From: Lacibacter sp. H375
GTDB lineage: Bacteria; Bacteroidota; Bacteroidia; Chitinophagales; Chitinophagaceae
DNA: 64,000 bases
Direction: 5' to 3'
Assembly: GCF_037892425.1 (NCBI RefSeq)
Contig: NZ_JBBKTT010000001.1
Coordinates: forward strand, 1,612,001 to 1,676,000
The position numbers and the translations under genes were made by a program. This document shows positions 35,208 through 43,322 of the stretch, in pieces (position 1 is the stretch's first letter; every line of letters begins with the position of its first letter). The notes below the pieces were generated by a model, which did no database searches, had not been told where the DNA came from, and worked only from the letters and a program-made list of their open reading frames with translations.

Positions 35208-35272
35208 AACGGGGTAACTCAAGTGGCTAGAGTGTCAGCTCCCAAGTACAGGTTCGAATCCTGTTTCATCTC
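35208..35272 (+). pseudogene. tRNA-like sequence 3, anticodon arm truncated
   Basis: D arm ACTC-AAGTGGCTA-GAGT and T arm ACAGG-TTCGAAT-CCTGT are intact, but the 3' strand of the anticodon stem and the variable loop are missing; the 5' half shows a loop CTCCCAA. The acceptor does not pair. About 10 bases look deleted. Confidence 0.5.
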
Positions 35273-35274
35273 AA

Positions 35275-35345
35275 GGGTGAATAGTTCAATGGTAGAACAC
35301 TACACGGTTAATGTAGCAGACGAAGTACAGCGCTTCTCAAATGCT
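35275..35345 (+). pseudogene. tRNA-like sequence 4, 3' half decayed
   Basis: The 5' half is well formed: GGGTGAA, D arm GTTC/GAAC, anticodon stem CTACA/TGTAG with loop CGGTTAA (GTT by position, but G instead of U at 33). The T arm and the 3' acceptor strand are not recognisable. Confidence 0.5.
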
Positions 35346-35374
35346 GACCAGACAAATAAAGCCGGGTGATTGAG

Positions 35375-35490
35375 AGCCTCCCCTAAATCCCCTCCCAAAG
35401 AGGGGACTTATAAACACTCCGATAATTGGAAACTTCTTTTTAGTCGGAGTGTTACAAAGCCTCCCCTTCGGGGAGGTTTGGAGGGGCTGC
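35375..35490. repeat. Nested palindromic repeat (CCTCCCC type)
   Basis: Outer arms AGCCTCCCCTAAATCCCCTC and GGAGGTTTGGAGGGGCTGC enclose an inner perfect pair AACACTCCGA/TCGGAGTGTT and a small hairpin CCTCCCCTTCGGGGAGG. Several palindromes are nested in about 115 bases. It belongs to the CCCCTCC/GGAGGGG repeats common in Bacteroidota; a related one occurs at 59411-59471. Confidence 0.85.
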
Positions 35491-35702
35491 TTGTAATTAC
35501 CCGCAGGTGAAAAAGAAGTTGTGCAAAAGCATTCGCTCCATCACTCAGAATTGATGATACCAATCATCAACAGGCGTTTGATGAACCGCTTGAACTAACG
35601 CAATTGAACATTCATCTCCGTAACAACAGGATGATCAACCAACCGGCTTTATTATTTTTTAAAAGTAGTGAGTGTAAGAGTTCGCTAACAAAACAATAAA
35701 CA
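35491..35702. other. Leader of the slipin gene
   Basis: About 210 bases without an ORF. A small palindrome TTGATGATACCAATCATCAA lies at about 35551-35570. No clear promoter box is seen. Confidence 0.4.
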
Positions 35703-36800
35703 ATGAAACGTGTAAAAGTAAATGCCTATCAAGTGGCGTTGGTATTTAAAGATGGCGTGTATGAATACATGCTGAAAGAAGGTAAGTATTGGTTGTGGAA
35801 CAAAGAAGTATATGTGTACGATGTGACCAAACCATTTGTGGCACCAATTGAATTGAATATTCTGTTACAGGATGCTGCCCTGGCAGCTGCGCTGCATGTA
35901 GTAGAAGTAAAAGACAATGAAATTGTGTTGATGTACGAAAATGGTTTGTTCAAACAGGTGTTAACTGCAGGCCGTTATACTTACTGGAAAGGAGTGATCA
36001 ATTATACTTTCGTTCGTGCCGATATTGGCAGCATCGAAATTGAAAAGGAAATTGATCGTGTGGTATTGCAAAATCGTTTGCTGGCAAGCTATGTGCGTAG
36101 CTACTCTGTTGAGAGCTATGAAAAAGCGGTACTGTTTGTAGATGGTAAATATGTAGAAACTCTGAACAGCGGTGTGTACTATTGGTGGAAGAATAACATT
36201 GCAGTGCATGTAGGTAAAGTAGATATGCGTAAGCAGCAACTGGAGATCAACGGCCAGGAAATTCTTACCAAAGACAAAGCGGCTTTGCGTTTGAATGCAT
36301 GGGCACAATACCAGATGGCCGATATTGAAAAAGCATTGTTGCAAAACAAAGCCTACGATCAACAATTGTATGTGGCTTTTCAACTGGCCTTGCGTGAGTA
36401 CATTGCCGGTTATGGTTTCGATGAATTGCTGGAGAAAAAAGAAGCGGTAGCTCCTTTTGTGCTGGCACAGGTAAAAGAGAAAGCGGAAGCGTTGGGTATT
36501 GAAGTGATGGGCTTCGGCATCCGTGATATCATTTTGCCGGGCGATGTAAAAGAGATCATGAACCAGGTGTTGATCGCCGAAAAGAAAGCGCAGGCCAACA
36601 GCATCATGCGTCGTGAAGAAACTGCCAGCACCCGTAGCTTGCTGAACACTGCCAAGCTGATGGAAGAAAATGCGATGCTGTGGAAACTGAAGGAAATGGA
36701 ATACGTGGAAAAGATCGCAGACAAGATCAGCAACATCAGTGTAAGTGGTAACGGTGTGTTGATCGAGCAATTGAAGCAGATTTTCGTACCGCAGAAATAA
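35703..36800 (+). CDS. Slipin (SPFH/band 7 family) protein
   Basis: A 365-residue protein with two copies of a short N-terminal module (YQVALVFKDGVYEYMLKEGKYW and YEKAVLFVDGKYVETLNSGVYYW) leading into an SPFH domain (RKQQLEINGQEILTKDKAALRLNAWAQYQ ... LGIEVMGFGIRDIILPGDVKEIMNQVLIAEKKAQA) and a coiled coil. There is no hydrophobic anchor at the N terminus, unlike classic stomatins. Slipins form large ring or cage assemblies, and slipin genes occur beside rtcB in several bacteria, which fits its place 0.8 kb from rtcB. A palindrome begins 4 bases after the stop. Confidence 0.88.
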   Translation: MKRVKVNAYQVALVFKDGVYEYMLKEGKYWLWNKEVYVYDVTKPFVAPIELNILLQDAALAAALHVVEVKDNEIVLMYENGLFKQVLTAGRYTYWKGVINYTFVRADIGSIEIEKEIDRVVLQNRLLASYVRSYSVESYEKAVLFVDGKYVETLNSGVYYWWKNNIAVHVGKVDMRKQQLEINGQEILTKDKAALRLNAWAQYQMADIEKALLQNKAYDQQLYVAFQLALREYIAGYGFDELLEKKEAVAPFVLAQVKEKAEALGIEVMGFGIRDIILPGDVKEIMNQVLIAEKKAQANSIMRREETASTRSLLNTAKLMEENAMLWKLKEMEYVEKIADKISNISVSGNGVLIEQLKQIFVPQK

Positions 36801-36803
36801 AAT

Positions 36804-36900
36804 GTCTGAATCAGGATTTAGAGGATGAGTGGGATTTATGAGATGGTTTATGTACATCTCTTCCCATTCATCCAACAATCCCATAAATCACAGTTCAGAC
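36804..36900. repeat. Long palindrome GTCTGAATC...AGTTCAGAC (copy 3 of 3)
   Basis: Arms GTCTGAA and TTCAGAC, plus internal complementarity (GGGATTTATGA / CCATAAATC). It is immediately downstream of the slipin gene. Confidence 0.85.
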
Positions 36901-36920
36901 AATTTTGTTGTCGCCGCCAC

Positions 36921-36975
36921 TGCTGCTATTGAACTTTGGTTGCGTCGCACACTTGTACAGTTGGAAATTCTATTG
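36921..36975. repeat. GTTGCGTCGCAC dispersed repeat (copy 2)
   Basis: CTGCTATTGAACTTTGGTTG, CGTCGCACACTTGTACAG and ATTCTATTGAATAA match the copy at 29770-29826. It lies between the palindrome and the DinB-fold gene. Confidence 0.65.
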
Positions 36976-37003
36976 AATAAACCTATTTAGCTTTAATCAA
37001 ATT

Positions 37004-37561
37004 ATGATACAAAATGTAATTACTAGGATTAGGGAAGATCTATCAAAAGCATTTGCTGATTTGTTTTTGTGTTTTGAAGCGAATGATGAACTATTAGATT
37101 ATCGACCTGCTAAAGGTGGATGGACAATCAGAGAAGTATTGGAACATGTTTCTATCACCGATCATTTCTTACTAATTCTTATCAGAAAAGGAACAGCAAA
37201 AGCTGTTGAAATAGCAAAAGATAAAAACTATGATGATTTGCTTCTTAACTATGATTTGGATTGGGATAAATTGAAAATGATTGGCGAACACAATTCTTTT
37301 AAATGGAACAGGCCTGAGCATATGGAACCAAAAGGGACATTGTCATTAAACGAAATCAAGTCAACTTTGAAAGAACAAATGCTGGAATGTCTGTCATTTC
37401 TTGATCAAATGCCTAAGGGAGAAGGAGTGCTTTACAAAACAATGATGAGTGTTAATGATCTCGGAAAGATTGATGTGTATCACTATATCTATTTTTTGGT
37501 GCAGCACATAAACAGGCACTTAACCCAAATGGAAAAAGTGCGTGAGGAATTTAAAAAGTAA
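37004..37561 (+). CDS. DinB-fold (YfiT/DinB) protein
   Basis: A 185-residue four-helix-bundle protein of the DinB superfamily: GGWTIREVLEHVSITDHFLL supplies a first histidine set and VQHINRHLTQMEKV the C-terminal one, a usual metal triad. Members include thiol-dependent metalloenzymes; the function of most is unknown. It ends five bases before rtcB, so the two form an operon. What a DinB-fold protein would do beside an RNA ligase is not known to me. Confidence 0.82.
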   Translation: MIQNVITRIREDLSKAFADLFLCFEANDELLDYRPAKGGWTIREVLEHVSITDHFLLILIRKGTAKAVEIAKDKNYDDLLLNYDLDWDKLKMIGEHNSFKWNRPEHMEPKGTLSLNEIKSTLKEQMLECLSFLDQMPKGEGVLYKTMMSVNDLGKIDVYHYIYFLVQHINRHLTQMEKVREEFKK

Positions 37562-37566
37562 AAACA

Positions 37567-39012
37567 ATGAGCAAGTTAAAAATATCAGGAAAAGAATTAA
37601 GAGCGATTGGCTACCCGGAAGGACCGGTGATCAGCGTCGCCATGAATGTGATGCAAAAAAATTACAAGCATCACACAAAGGAGGAAGTTATGGAACTGTT
37701 GAAAGCAGTGTTGGCATCACCTGCAAATTATTTAGATGATGCCGTGCTGGCATTGATCGCAAAACAATTGATGCCGGAAGAAAAAGAAAGTGAGGGAGAG
37801 TTGTCGTTGAACCAAAACGGAATTCAATTTAATGTTTTCGGAAGTGAGCATATTGAACAAAGCGCCATGCACCAGATGTACACCGCTGCAAAATTACCTG
37901 TGGCAGTTGCAGGAGCATTAATGCCCGATGCACATCATGGGTATGGCTTGCCGATCGGTGGCGTGTTGGCAACTGAGAATGCTGTGATACCTTATGGTGT
38001 TGGTGTGGATATTGGTTGCAGAATGTGTTTGAGCATTTTTGATATCGATCCGAAAGAGTTGGTGCAACGTGAAGCATTCTTTGCAAGAGAAATTGGCGAA
38101 GCAACCTTATTCGGAAGCGGTGCACAATTCAAGCAAAGCGAAGATCATGAAGTGATGGATAACGAATTGTTCTTTGAATTGCCGTTGCTGAAAAATCTGC
38201 ACGGACGTGCATGGAAACAATTAGGAAGCAGCGGAAGCGGAAATCACTTTGTTGAATTTGGTGTGGTGGAAATTACCGAGAAAGATGAAGTGCTGGGTGT
38301 GGAAGCAGGTAAGTATGTTGGACTGTTGAGTCACTCTGGTTCAAGAGCATTGGGTGCAAATATTGCGAACTATTATACCAAGATCGCTATCAGCAAAAGA
38401 CGGTTACCACAGGATGCAAAAAATCTTGCCTGGTTAAATCTTGATGAAGAAGAAGGAATAGAATATTGGTTAGCCATGAACTTAGCCGGTGATTATGCAA
38501 GCGCCTGTCATCATGTGATTCATCAAAAGATCGCTAAGCAACTTGGGCGAAGACCCTTGAAGATGGTGGAGAATCATCACAACTTTGCGTGGAAAGAAAA
38601 GTGGGAAGGAAGAGATGTGATCGTTCACAGGAAAGGTGCAACACCTGCCGGTAAAAATGTACTGGGCATTATTCCGGGTAGCATGACAGCCGCTGGCTTT
38701 ATTGTAAAAGGTAAAGGAGAAATGGCATCGGTGAATTCTGCTTCACATGGAGCCGGACGTTTAATGAGTCGTTCAAGAGCGATGCAAAGTATTACGCACA
38801 ATGCATTGAAAGATGAATTGAAAAAGCATGGTGTGAAACTAATGGGCGGCGGATTAGATGAAGCACCGTTTGCTTACAAGGATATTGAACTGGTGATGCA
38901 GAGTCAGCAATCGTTGGTTGATGTTGTTGGAAAGTTTACACCGAAGATCGTAAAGATGGACGGGCCGAGTATTAAGCCTTGGCAGAAGACGAGAGAGGTG
39001 GAAGGTGAGTGA
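37567..39012 (+). CDS. rtcB: RNA-splicing ligase RtcB
   Basis: A 481-residue RtcB. Manganese and guanylylation motifs are complete: DAHHGYGLPIGG (from residue 121), GVGVDIGCRMC (Asp148, Cys151), GSSGSGNHFVE (His227), LLSHSGSRALG, HHNFAWKE, HRKGATPA, and SASHGAGRLMSR with the guanylated histidine, His394. RtcB joins RNA ends carrying 2',3'-cyclic phosphate or 3'-phosphate to 5'-OH ends, using GTP: it seals tRNA exons in archaea and animals and repairs cleaved RNA in bacteria. Here it follows a DinB-fold gene in an operon, with slipin, AAA ATPase, YkuK-type protein and a tRNA array upstream. No RtcA, RtcR or archease gene is seen. A terminator follows. Confidence 0.95.
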   Translation: MSKLKISGKELRAIGYPEGPVISVAMNVMQKNYKHHTKEEVMELLKAVLASPANYLDDAVLALIAKQLMPEEKESEGELSLNQNGIQFNVFGSEHIEQSAMHQMYTAAKLPVAVAGALMPDAHHGYGLPIGGVLATENAVIPYGVGVDIGCRMCLSIFDIDPKELVQREAFFAREIGEATLFGSGAQFKQSEDHEVMDNELFFELPLLKNLHGRAWKQLGSSGSGNHFVEFGVVEITEKDEVLGVEAGKYVGLLSHSGSRALGANIANYYTKIAISKRRLPQDAKNLAWLNLDEEEGIEYWLAMNLAGDYASACHHVIHQKIAKQLGRRPLKMVENHHNFAWKEKWEGRDVIVHRKGATPAGKNVLGIIPGSMTAAGFIVKGKGEMASVNSASHGAGRLMSRSRAMQSITHNALKDELKKHGVKLMGGGLDEAPFAYKDIELVMQSQQSLVDVVGKFTPKIVKMDGPSIKPWQKTREVEGE

Positions 39013-39024
39013 GGGCGATGCACA

Positions 39025-39064
39025 ATTGGCAATGGTCAATAGGCAAATAGCAAATGTCAAATAG
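39025..39064. repeat. Heptamer-period array after rtcB
   Basis: ATTGGCA, ATGGTCA, ATAGGCA, AATAGCA, AATGTCA, AATAG: five and a half units of 7 bases between the rtcB stop and its terminator. Confidence 0.75.
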
Positions 39065-39072
39065 TTCATAAA

Positions 39073-39105
39073 CTCCTGCTACAGTAATGTGGCAGGAGCT
39101 TTTTA
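39073..39105 (+). terminator. Intrinsic terminator after rtcB
   Basis: CTCCTGC pairs with GCAGGAG around a 12-base loop and is followed by CTTTTTAT. Confidence 0.85.
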
Positions 39106-39120
39106 TGTCGCATACCTATT

Positions 39121-39732
39121 CTACTCCGCTGCCTTTAATTGCTCTTCAATCAACTTCAACTCATCCATAATTCCTTTCAATCGCTTTTCTTCTTTTTCCA
39201 AAATGCGTTTGCCGAGAATGAAATACGCATACAGCATCCATCCGCAATACACAACGATCACCAGAATAATATAACCGATCGGTCGGCCATGCACCACTTC
39301 AAGAAAATACAAACCCATTCCTAAATTCAAAAAGAAAAAGTACAGTGGTTTATTCCATTGAATTTGTTTTTTACGGAATGCATAATATTCTTCCCATTGC
39401 TGCAGGTGTTGTGAAGGCGGTAAGGTATCATCTACCAAACTTACTTTGTAGGCGGTGAAAAGTGTAAGGGCAGATTGTAACAGCACGGTTGTGTTGATGA
39501 TCCATATGGCAATATGTGTTACGAACCAGGTGAGTTTCATTGTACTGAAATACATCATCCAGGTGATAAACACAACGGTAAGGAATAAGGTGATACCTCC
39601 AAACAGCAACTGGCGGAATAATTTCGTCCTGGTATCTTTTGATTGACGGGTGATGGCCTGCATGTCCACTGCTTTTTGTTCAGCCGGTTTCGACTGCTGC
39701 CACAAATCTTTTATTGCATCAAAGTCTTTCAT
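39121..39732 (-). CDS. Membrane protein co-transcribed with an ECF sigma factor
   Basis: A 203-residue protein with a cytoplasmic N terminus (about 45 residues) and four hydrophobic segments (about 46-66, 72-92, 130-147, 150-170), then a charged coiled-coil tail rich in Glu and Lys. Its start overlaps the end of the sigma-factor gene by 14 bases, the usual arrangement for an anti-sigma factor, but no zinc anti-sigma motif (HxxxCxxC) is seen. A regulatory role for the sigma factor is inferred from position only. Confidence 0.65.
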   Translation of the reverse strand: MKDFDAIKDLWQQSKPAEQKAVDMQAITRQSKDTRTKLFRQLLFGGITLFLTVVFITWMMYFSTMKLTWFVTHIAIWIINTTVLLQSALTLFTAYKVSLVDDTLPPSQHLQQWEEYYAFRKKQIQWNKPLYFFFLNLGMGLYFLEVVHGRPIGYIILVIVVYCGWMLYAYFILGKRILEKEEKRLKGIMDELKLIEEQLKAAE

Positions 39733-40246
39733 AACTGTTGTAAATTTCGCTGAGCTGTTTTTTAATACGGTGAATTTTTACACGCAGGTTATTTTCTGTA
39801 ATGCCGGTGATCTCGGCAATTTCTTCATAAGGTTTGTCTTCGAGTACCAGTGTAATGATCAGTCTGTCTGTTTCTGCCAGTTTGCTGATGCATTTGTACA
39901 ACAACTGCACTTCCTGTTCTTTGTTGCGTTCATCATCCGGTATCATCGCCAAGCGTTCTTCATCAGCATCTACAAACTGTTCGTTCTTTTTTCGGAGGTG
40001 TGTTAAACAGGTGTTGGCGGCAATACGATAGATCCAGGTACTCCATGCTGCATCGCCTCTGAACTTTTCCATATTCTTCCACACTTTCACAAAGCTCTCC
40101 TGCAACAGGTCTTCAGCCAGCATGGCATCGCCGGTATAACCAAGACACAGCTTGCGGATGCCTGAAGCATACTGGTTGTATAACTCTGTAAACTGTTCTT
40201 CCTGTCTCATTGCAGCGGTAAGATAATGTTGAATTTGGTTTTGCAA
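39719..40246 (-). CDS. ECF-type RNA polymerase sigma factor
   Basis: A 175-residue sigma-70 family protein with region 2 (EQFTELYNQYASGIRKLCLGYTGDAMLAEDLLQESFVKVWKN, region 2.2 AEDLLQE) and region 4 (ADTRLI-like, ETDRLIITLVLEDKPYEEIAEITGITENNLRVKIHRIKKQL, a helix-turn-helix). No extra C-terminal extension. It overlaps the downstream membrane protein, which may control it. Its targets are unknown. Confidence 0.9.
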   Translation of the reverse strand: MQNQIQHYLTAAMRQEEQFTELYNQYASGIRKLCLGYTGDAMLAEDLLQESFVKVWKNMEKFRGDAAWSTWIYRIAANTCLTHLRKKNEQFVDADEERLAMIPDDERNKEQEVQLLYKCISKLAETDRLIITLVLEDKPYEEIAEITGITENNLRVKIHRIKKQLSEIYNSYERL

Positions 40247-40249
40247 AAT

Positions 40250-41095
40250 TTATTGTAAGAAGGCATCCACTTTTGCATAAAACCATTCAGGCACATCGTA
40301 CATAATAAAATGTTTGCTGTTAGCTACTTCAATTGTTTTGTTCGGCACTTTTCTAAACTGGTGATTCAACATTACATGACTGTTTGCTTCTGTACCATAA
40401 ATACTACCGAGTACCAATACCGGTTGTTTGATCTTTGCAATTTCTTCACGCAGATCAGTAGTTGATATTTCAACGATGGTATAACCCAATGTGCGACGAT
40501 CGCACTGCGAACTCCAGGTGGCAATTTGTATAGCACGTGCTGTATCCTTCACCTGGTACAACATCGCACCCGTCATATTCTTTACATAATTTTCACTGGG
40601 GAGCATTTCAAAATTCTTTGCTACAGCTTCCGGATTAAACTGTGGATTCTTTTTCAACACATCTGCATTAGCAGTGGTATCTGAAACAGCCGATACAAAC
40701 GGTAACCCATCAACACAAATAATTTTCCCAAACAGATCGGGTTCAACGCTGCTCACCCACAAACTCATAAAAGCACCAAGGCTATGACCGATCAACATCG
40801 GCTTGTTCAGTTTTTTTGTCTTTACGTAGTTGATGAGTTCGTTGCGAACCGTTTTAAGAATAGGTGTATCCAGCTTAGGCACACCTGCATAGCCCGCAAT
40901 GGTGATCACATGACATTCGTAACGGTCTTTCAAATGTGTAACGGTTTCTTGCCAAACTTCGCCGCTGCAGCTGTAGCCGGGAATAAGGATGATGGGCTGA
41001 CCTTTGCCACTTACTTCCACTTTAAACGCATTGGTTTGTGCATTTGCTTGAAAGATGATAAGGCAGATGATCAGGAGGTTGATGATTTTTTTCAT
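40250..41095 (-). CDS. Alpha/beta hydrolase, exported
   Basis: A 281-residue protein starting at ATG 41095 with a signal peptide (MKKIINLLIICLIIFQANA). The nucleophile elbow is GHSLGAFMS, with an oxyanion region ILIPGYSCSGEVW. The acid and the histidine (NSKHFIMYDVP) complete a serine hydrolase triad. Substrate unknown. It precedes the ECF sigma gene by only 3 bases on the same strand, so the three genes from 41095 to 39121 may form one operon. Confidence 0.85.
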   Translation of the reverse strand: MKKIINLLIICLIIFQANAQTNAFKVEVSGKGQPIILIPGYSCSGEVWQETVTHLKDRYECHVITIAGYAGVPKLDTPILKTVRNELINYVKTKKLNKPMLIGHSLGAFMSLWVSSVEPDLFGKIICVDGLPFVSAVSDTTANADVLKKNPQFNPEAVAKNFEMLPSENYVKNMTGAMLYQVKDTARAIQIATWSSQCDRRTLGYTIVEISTTDLREEIAKIKQPVLVLGSIYGTEANSHVMLNHQFRKVPNKTIEVANSKHFIMYDVPEWFYAKVDAFLQ

Positions 41096-41320
41096 GATCT
41101 TATAATTTATATATGCTTGTTTTTTGTGGTTTACAGTTATTTGATGCAAGGCCGGAAGGATTATTACAGAAAAAGGAAAATATTTTTTTGGGGAGGGTGA
41201 TCGATCTGCCAACCACGGCGTTTGAAATGCATAAAGTCTTACTGGGCTTACCTTTTAACAAAATATTCTTTCCCATATAGGCAAAGCTTCGTTTCTTTAG
41301 CGCTACTATTAATCACAACT

Positions 41321-43261
41321 ATGAAGAGATTTTTTTCCCTGGCAGTCAGTGTTTGTTTTGCCACAGTATTGCTTGCACAGAGTAAGTACGACCATCGTGA
41401 AGCATTTCATCCGTTCTTCTATCCAAATTTTGGTAATGAATACAGGAGTGCCAGCGGTCAGCCCGGGCCAAAGTATTGGCAGAACCAGGCCAATTATAAT
41501 ATACAGGCAACCATCGATCCTGATAAACATACAGTAGGTGGAACCGTTGCGTTGCAATATGTAAACAATAGCCCCGATGCGTTAAGTTTTCTCTGGTTAC
41601 AACTCGATCAGAATATTTATCGTAAAGATTCACGTGGTTCTGCAACTACTACAACCTTGGGCGGACGTTGGGCCAACGGTGAGTTTACTGATGGTCACAT
41701 GATTCAATCCGTAAAAATTGAACAGAATGGAAAACTGATTGATGCAAAATACCAGGTAACAGATACACGCATGCAGGTGTGGTTGCCCGAGCTGTTAAAG
41801 AATGCAGGTTCATCAGCAAAAGTTGTGATTGAATATAAGTTTACAGTTCCTGAATATGGAACTGATCGTATGGGAAGGTTAAAACAAAAAGATGGTTGGG
41901 TGTATGAAGTGGCACAGTGGTTTCCACGTGCATGTGTATATGATGATATCAATGGATGGAATGTAAATCCTTATCTCGGTGCAGGAGAGTTTTATTTGGA
42001 ATATGGAACGATTGAATACAGCATTACAGCGCCATCGAACATGATTGTAGTTGGTAGTGGTGGTTTGATGAATGCGGAAGAATGTTTTACAGCAGAGCAG
42101 ATAAAACGTTGGGGCGATGCAATGAAGAGTGATAAAACAGTGGTGATCCGTTCGGCTGATGAAGTAAACAAAGCTTCATCACGTCCTGGTAATGCATTTA
42201 CAACCTGGAAATTCAAATGCGAAAACACAAGAGATGTGGCATGGGCCGCAAGTACTGCCTTCATCATGGATGCAGCACGCATGAATTTGCCGAGTGGAAA
42301 AACAGCAATGGCAGTGAGTGTGTATCCGAAAGAAAGCGCATCAAAAAAAGATGGTAACGATTGGCGTCGTTCAACTGAATACACAAAAGCAAGCATTGAG
42401 TTTTACAGTAAATATTTATATGAATTTCCTTACCCGGTTGCAACAAACGTTGCAGGCATTGTGGGTGGAATGGAATATCCCGGTATCGTTTTCTGCAGTG
42501 CAGCTTCAACAGATGCAGGCTTGTTTGGTGTAACAGATCATGAATTTGGGCATACCTGGTTTCCGATGATCGTTGGTAGCAATGAACGCAAATTTGCGTG
42601 GATGGATGAGGGCTTCAATACATTCATCAACATCCTTTCAGGTGAGGCATTCAACAATGGTGAATACAAAGAAGTACCAAGCGTTAGTGGCATGGCGAAT
42701 TATATGTTTGGTGAGAAAATGGATGGCATGCTCAATGGAGCAGATGTACTGCAACAACAAAACCTTGGTGTAGCTGCTTATTTTAAACCGGGAATGATGT
42801 TGTATGTATTACGGAATGAAGTATTGGGTGCAGAACGTTTCGACAGAGCATTGAAAGAGTATGTTCGTCGTTGGGCATTTAAACATCCAACGCCTTGGGA
42901 TTTCTTTCATACCATTGAGAATGTTGCCGGAGAAGATCTCAATTGGTTCTGGCGCAGCTGGGTATTAAACACATGGAAGTTTGATGTGGCAGTGAATGAA
43001 GTAAAGCCTTTGAATGAAGGCGGCATCAGCGGTGTTACTATTAAATTGCAACTACTTGAAAAAATGCCCATGCCTGTAACAGTAAAAGTGGTTGACGTAA
43101 ATGGAGTTGAACAACTCATTAAACTGCCGGTTGAAGTTTGGCAGCGTGGTGATACATGGACTTTCCCCGTTGCAACAAAAGCTGCAGTGAAAGAAGTGAT
43201 CGTTGATCCTGAAATGCGATTACCCGATATGAATCCTGCGAATAATAAATGGCAGAAATAA
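41321..43261 (+). CDS. M1 family metallopeptidase, exported
   Basis: A 646-residue protein from ATG 41321 with a signal peptide ([20 protein letters not shown]). The gluzincin zinc motif is [10 protein letters not shown] with the third ligand in [11 protein letters not shown], separated by the usual 18 residues. [10 protein letters not shown] is the exopeptidase GAMEN-type motif in variant form. The N-terminal domain is the beta-sandwich of M1 aminopeptidases. It is probably a periplasmic or secreted aminopeptidase-like protein. A bidirectional terminator separates it from the convergent DUF2490 gene. Confidence 0.88.
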   Translation: MKRFFSLAVSVCFATVLLAQSKYDHREAFHPFFYPNFGNEYRSASGQPGPKYWQNQANYNIQATIDPDKHTVGGTVALQYVNNSPDALSFLWLQLDQNIYRKDSRGSATTTTLGGRWANGEFTDGHMIQSVKIEQNGKLIDAKYQVTDTRMQVWLPELLKNAGSSAKVVIEYKFTVPEYGTDRMGRLKQKDGWVYEVAQWFPRACVYDDINGWNVNPYLGAGEFYLEYGTIEYSITAPSNMIVVGSGGLMNAEECFTAEQIKRWGDAMKSDKTVVIRSADEVNKASSRPGNAFTTWKFKCENTRDVAWAASTAFIMDAARMNLPSGKTAMAVSVYPKESASKKDGNDWRRSTEYTKASIEFYSKYLYEFPYPVATNVAGIVGGMEYPGIVFCSAASTDAGLFGVTDHEFGHTWFPMIVGSNERKFAWMDEGFNTFINILSGEAFNNGEYKEVPSVSGMANYMFGEKMDGMLNGADVLQQQNLGVAAYFKPGMMLYVLRNEVLGAERFDRALKEYVRRWAFKHPTPWDFFHTIENVAGEDLNWFWRSWVLNTWKFDVAVNEVKPLNEGGISGVTIKLQLLEKMPMPVTVKVVDVNGVEQLIKLPVEVWQRGDTWTFPVATKAAVKEVIVDPEMRLPDMNPANNKWQK

Positions 43262-43271
43262 ACTACTCTAT

Positions 43272-43309
43272 AAAAAGAATCCCCGGTCATTGATCGGGGA
43301 TTCTTTTTA
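43272..43309. terminator. Bidirectional terminator between convergent genes
   Basis: AAAAAGAATCCCC and GGGGATTCTTTTT pair, with an inner GGTCA/TGATC extension. The A and T tracts serve the M1 peptidase on plus and DUF2490 on minus. Confidence 0.92.
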
Positions 43310-43322
43310 TAAACGACAGTCA

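Noticed and set aside
35043-35369. 108-codon ORF across the decayed tRNA set
   Set aside because: Its frame follows the tRNA-like sequences (TTCGAATCC cores) and has no protein motif.
31571-36900. Jumbo-phage tRNA cluster as the source of the array
   Set aside because: Dense divergent tRNAs do resemble phage clusters, but no phage genes accompany them; YkuK-type, slipin and RtcB genes point to an RNA-related cellular island. Phage ancestry of the tRNAs remains possible.
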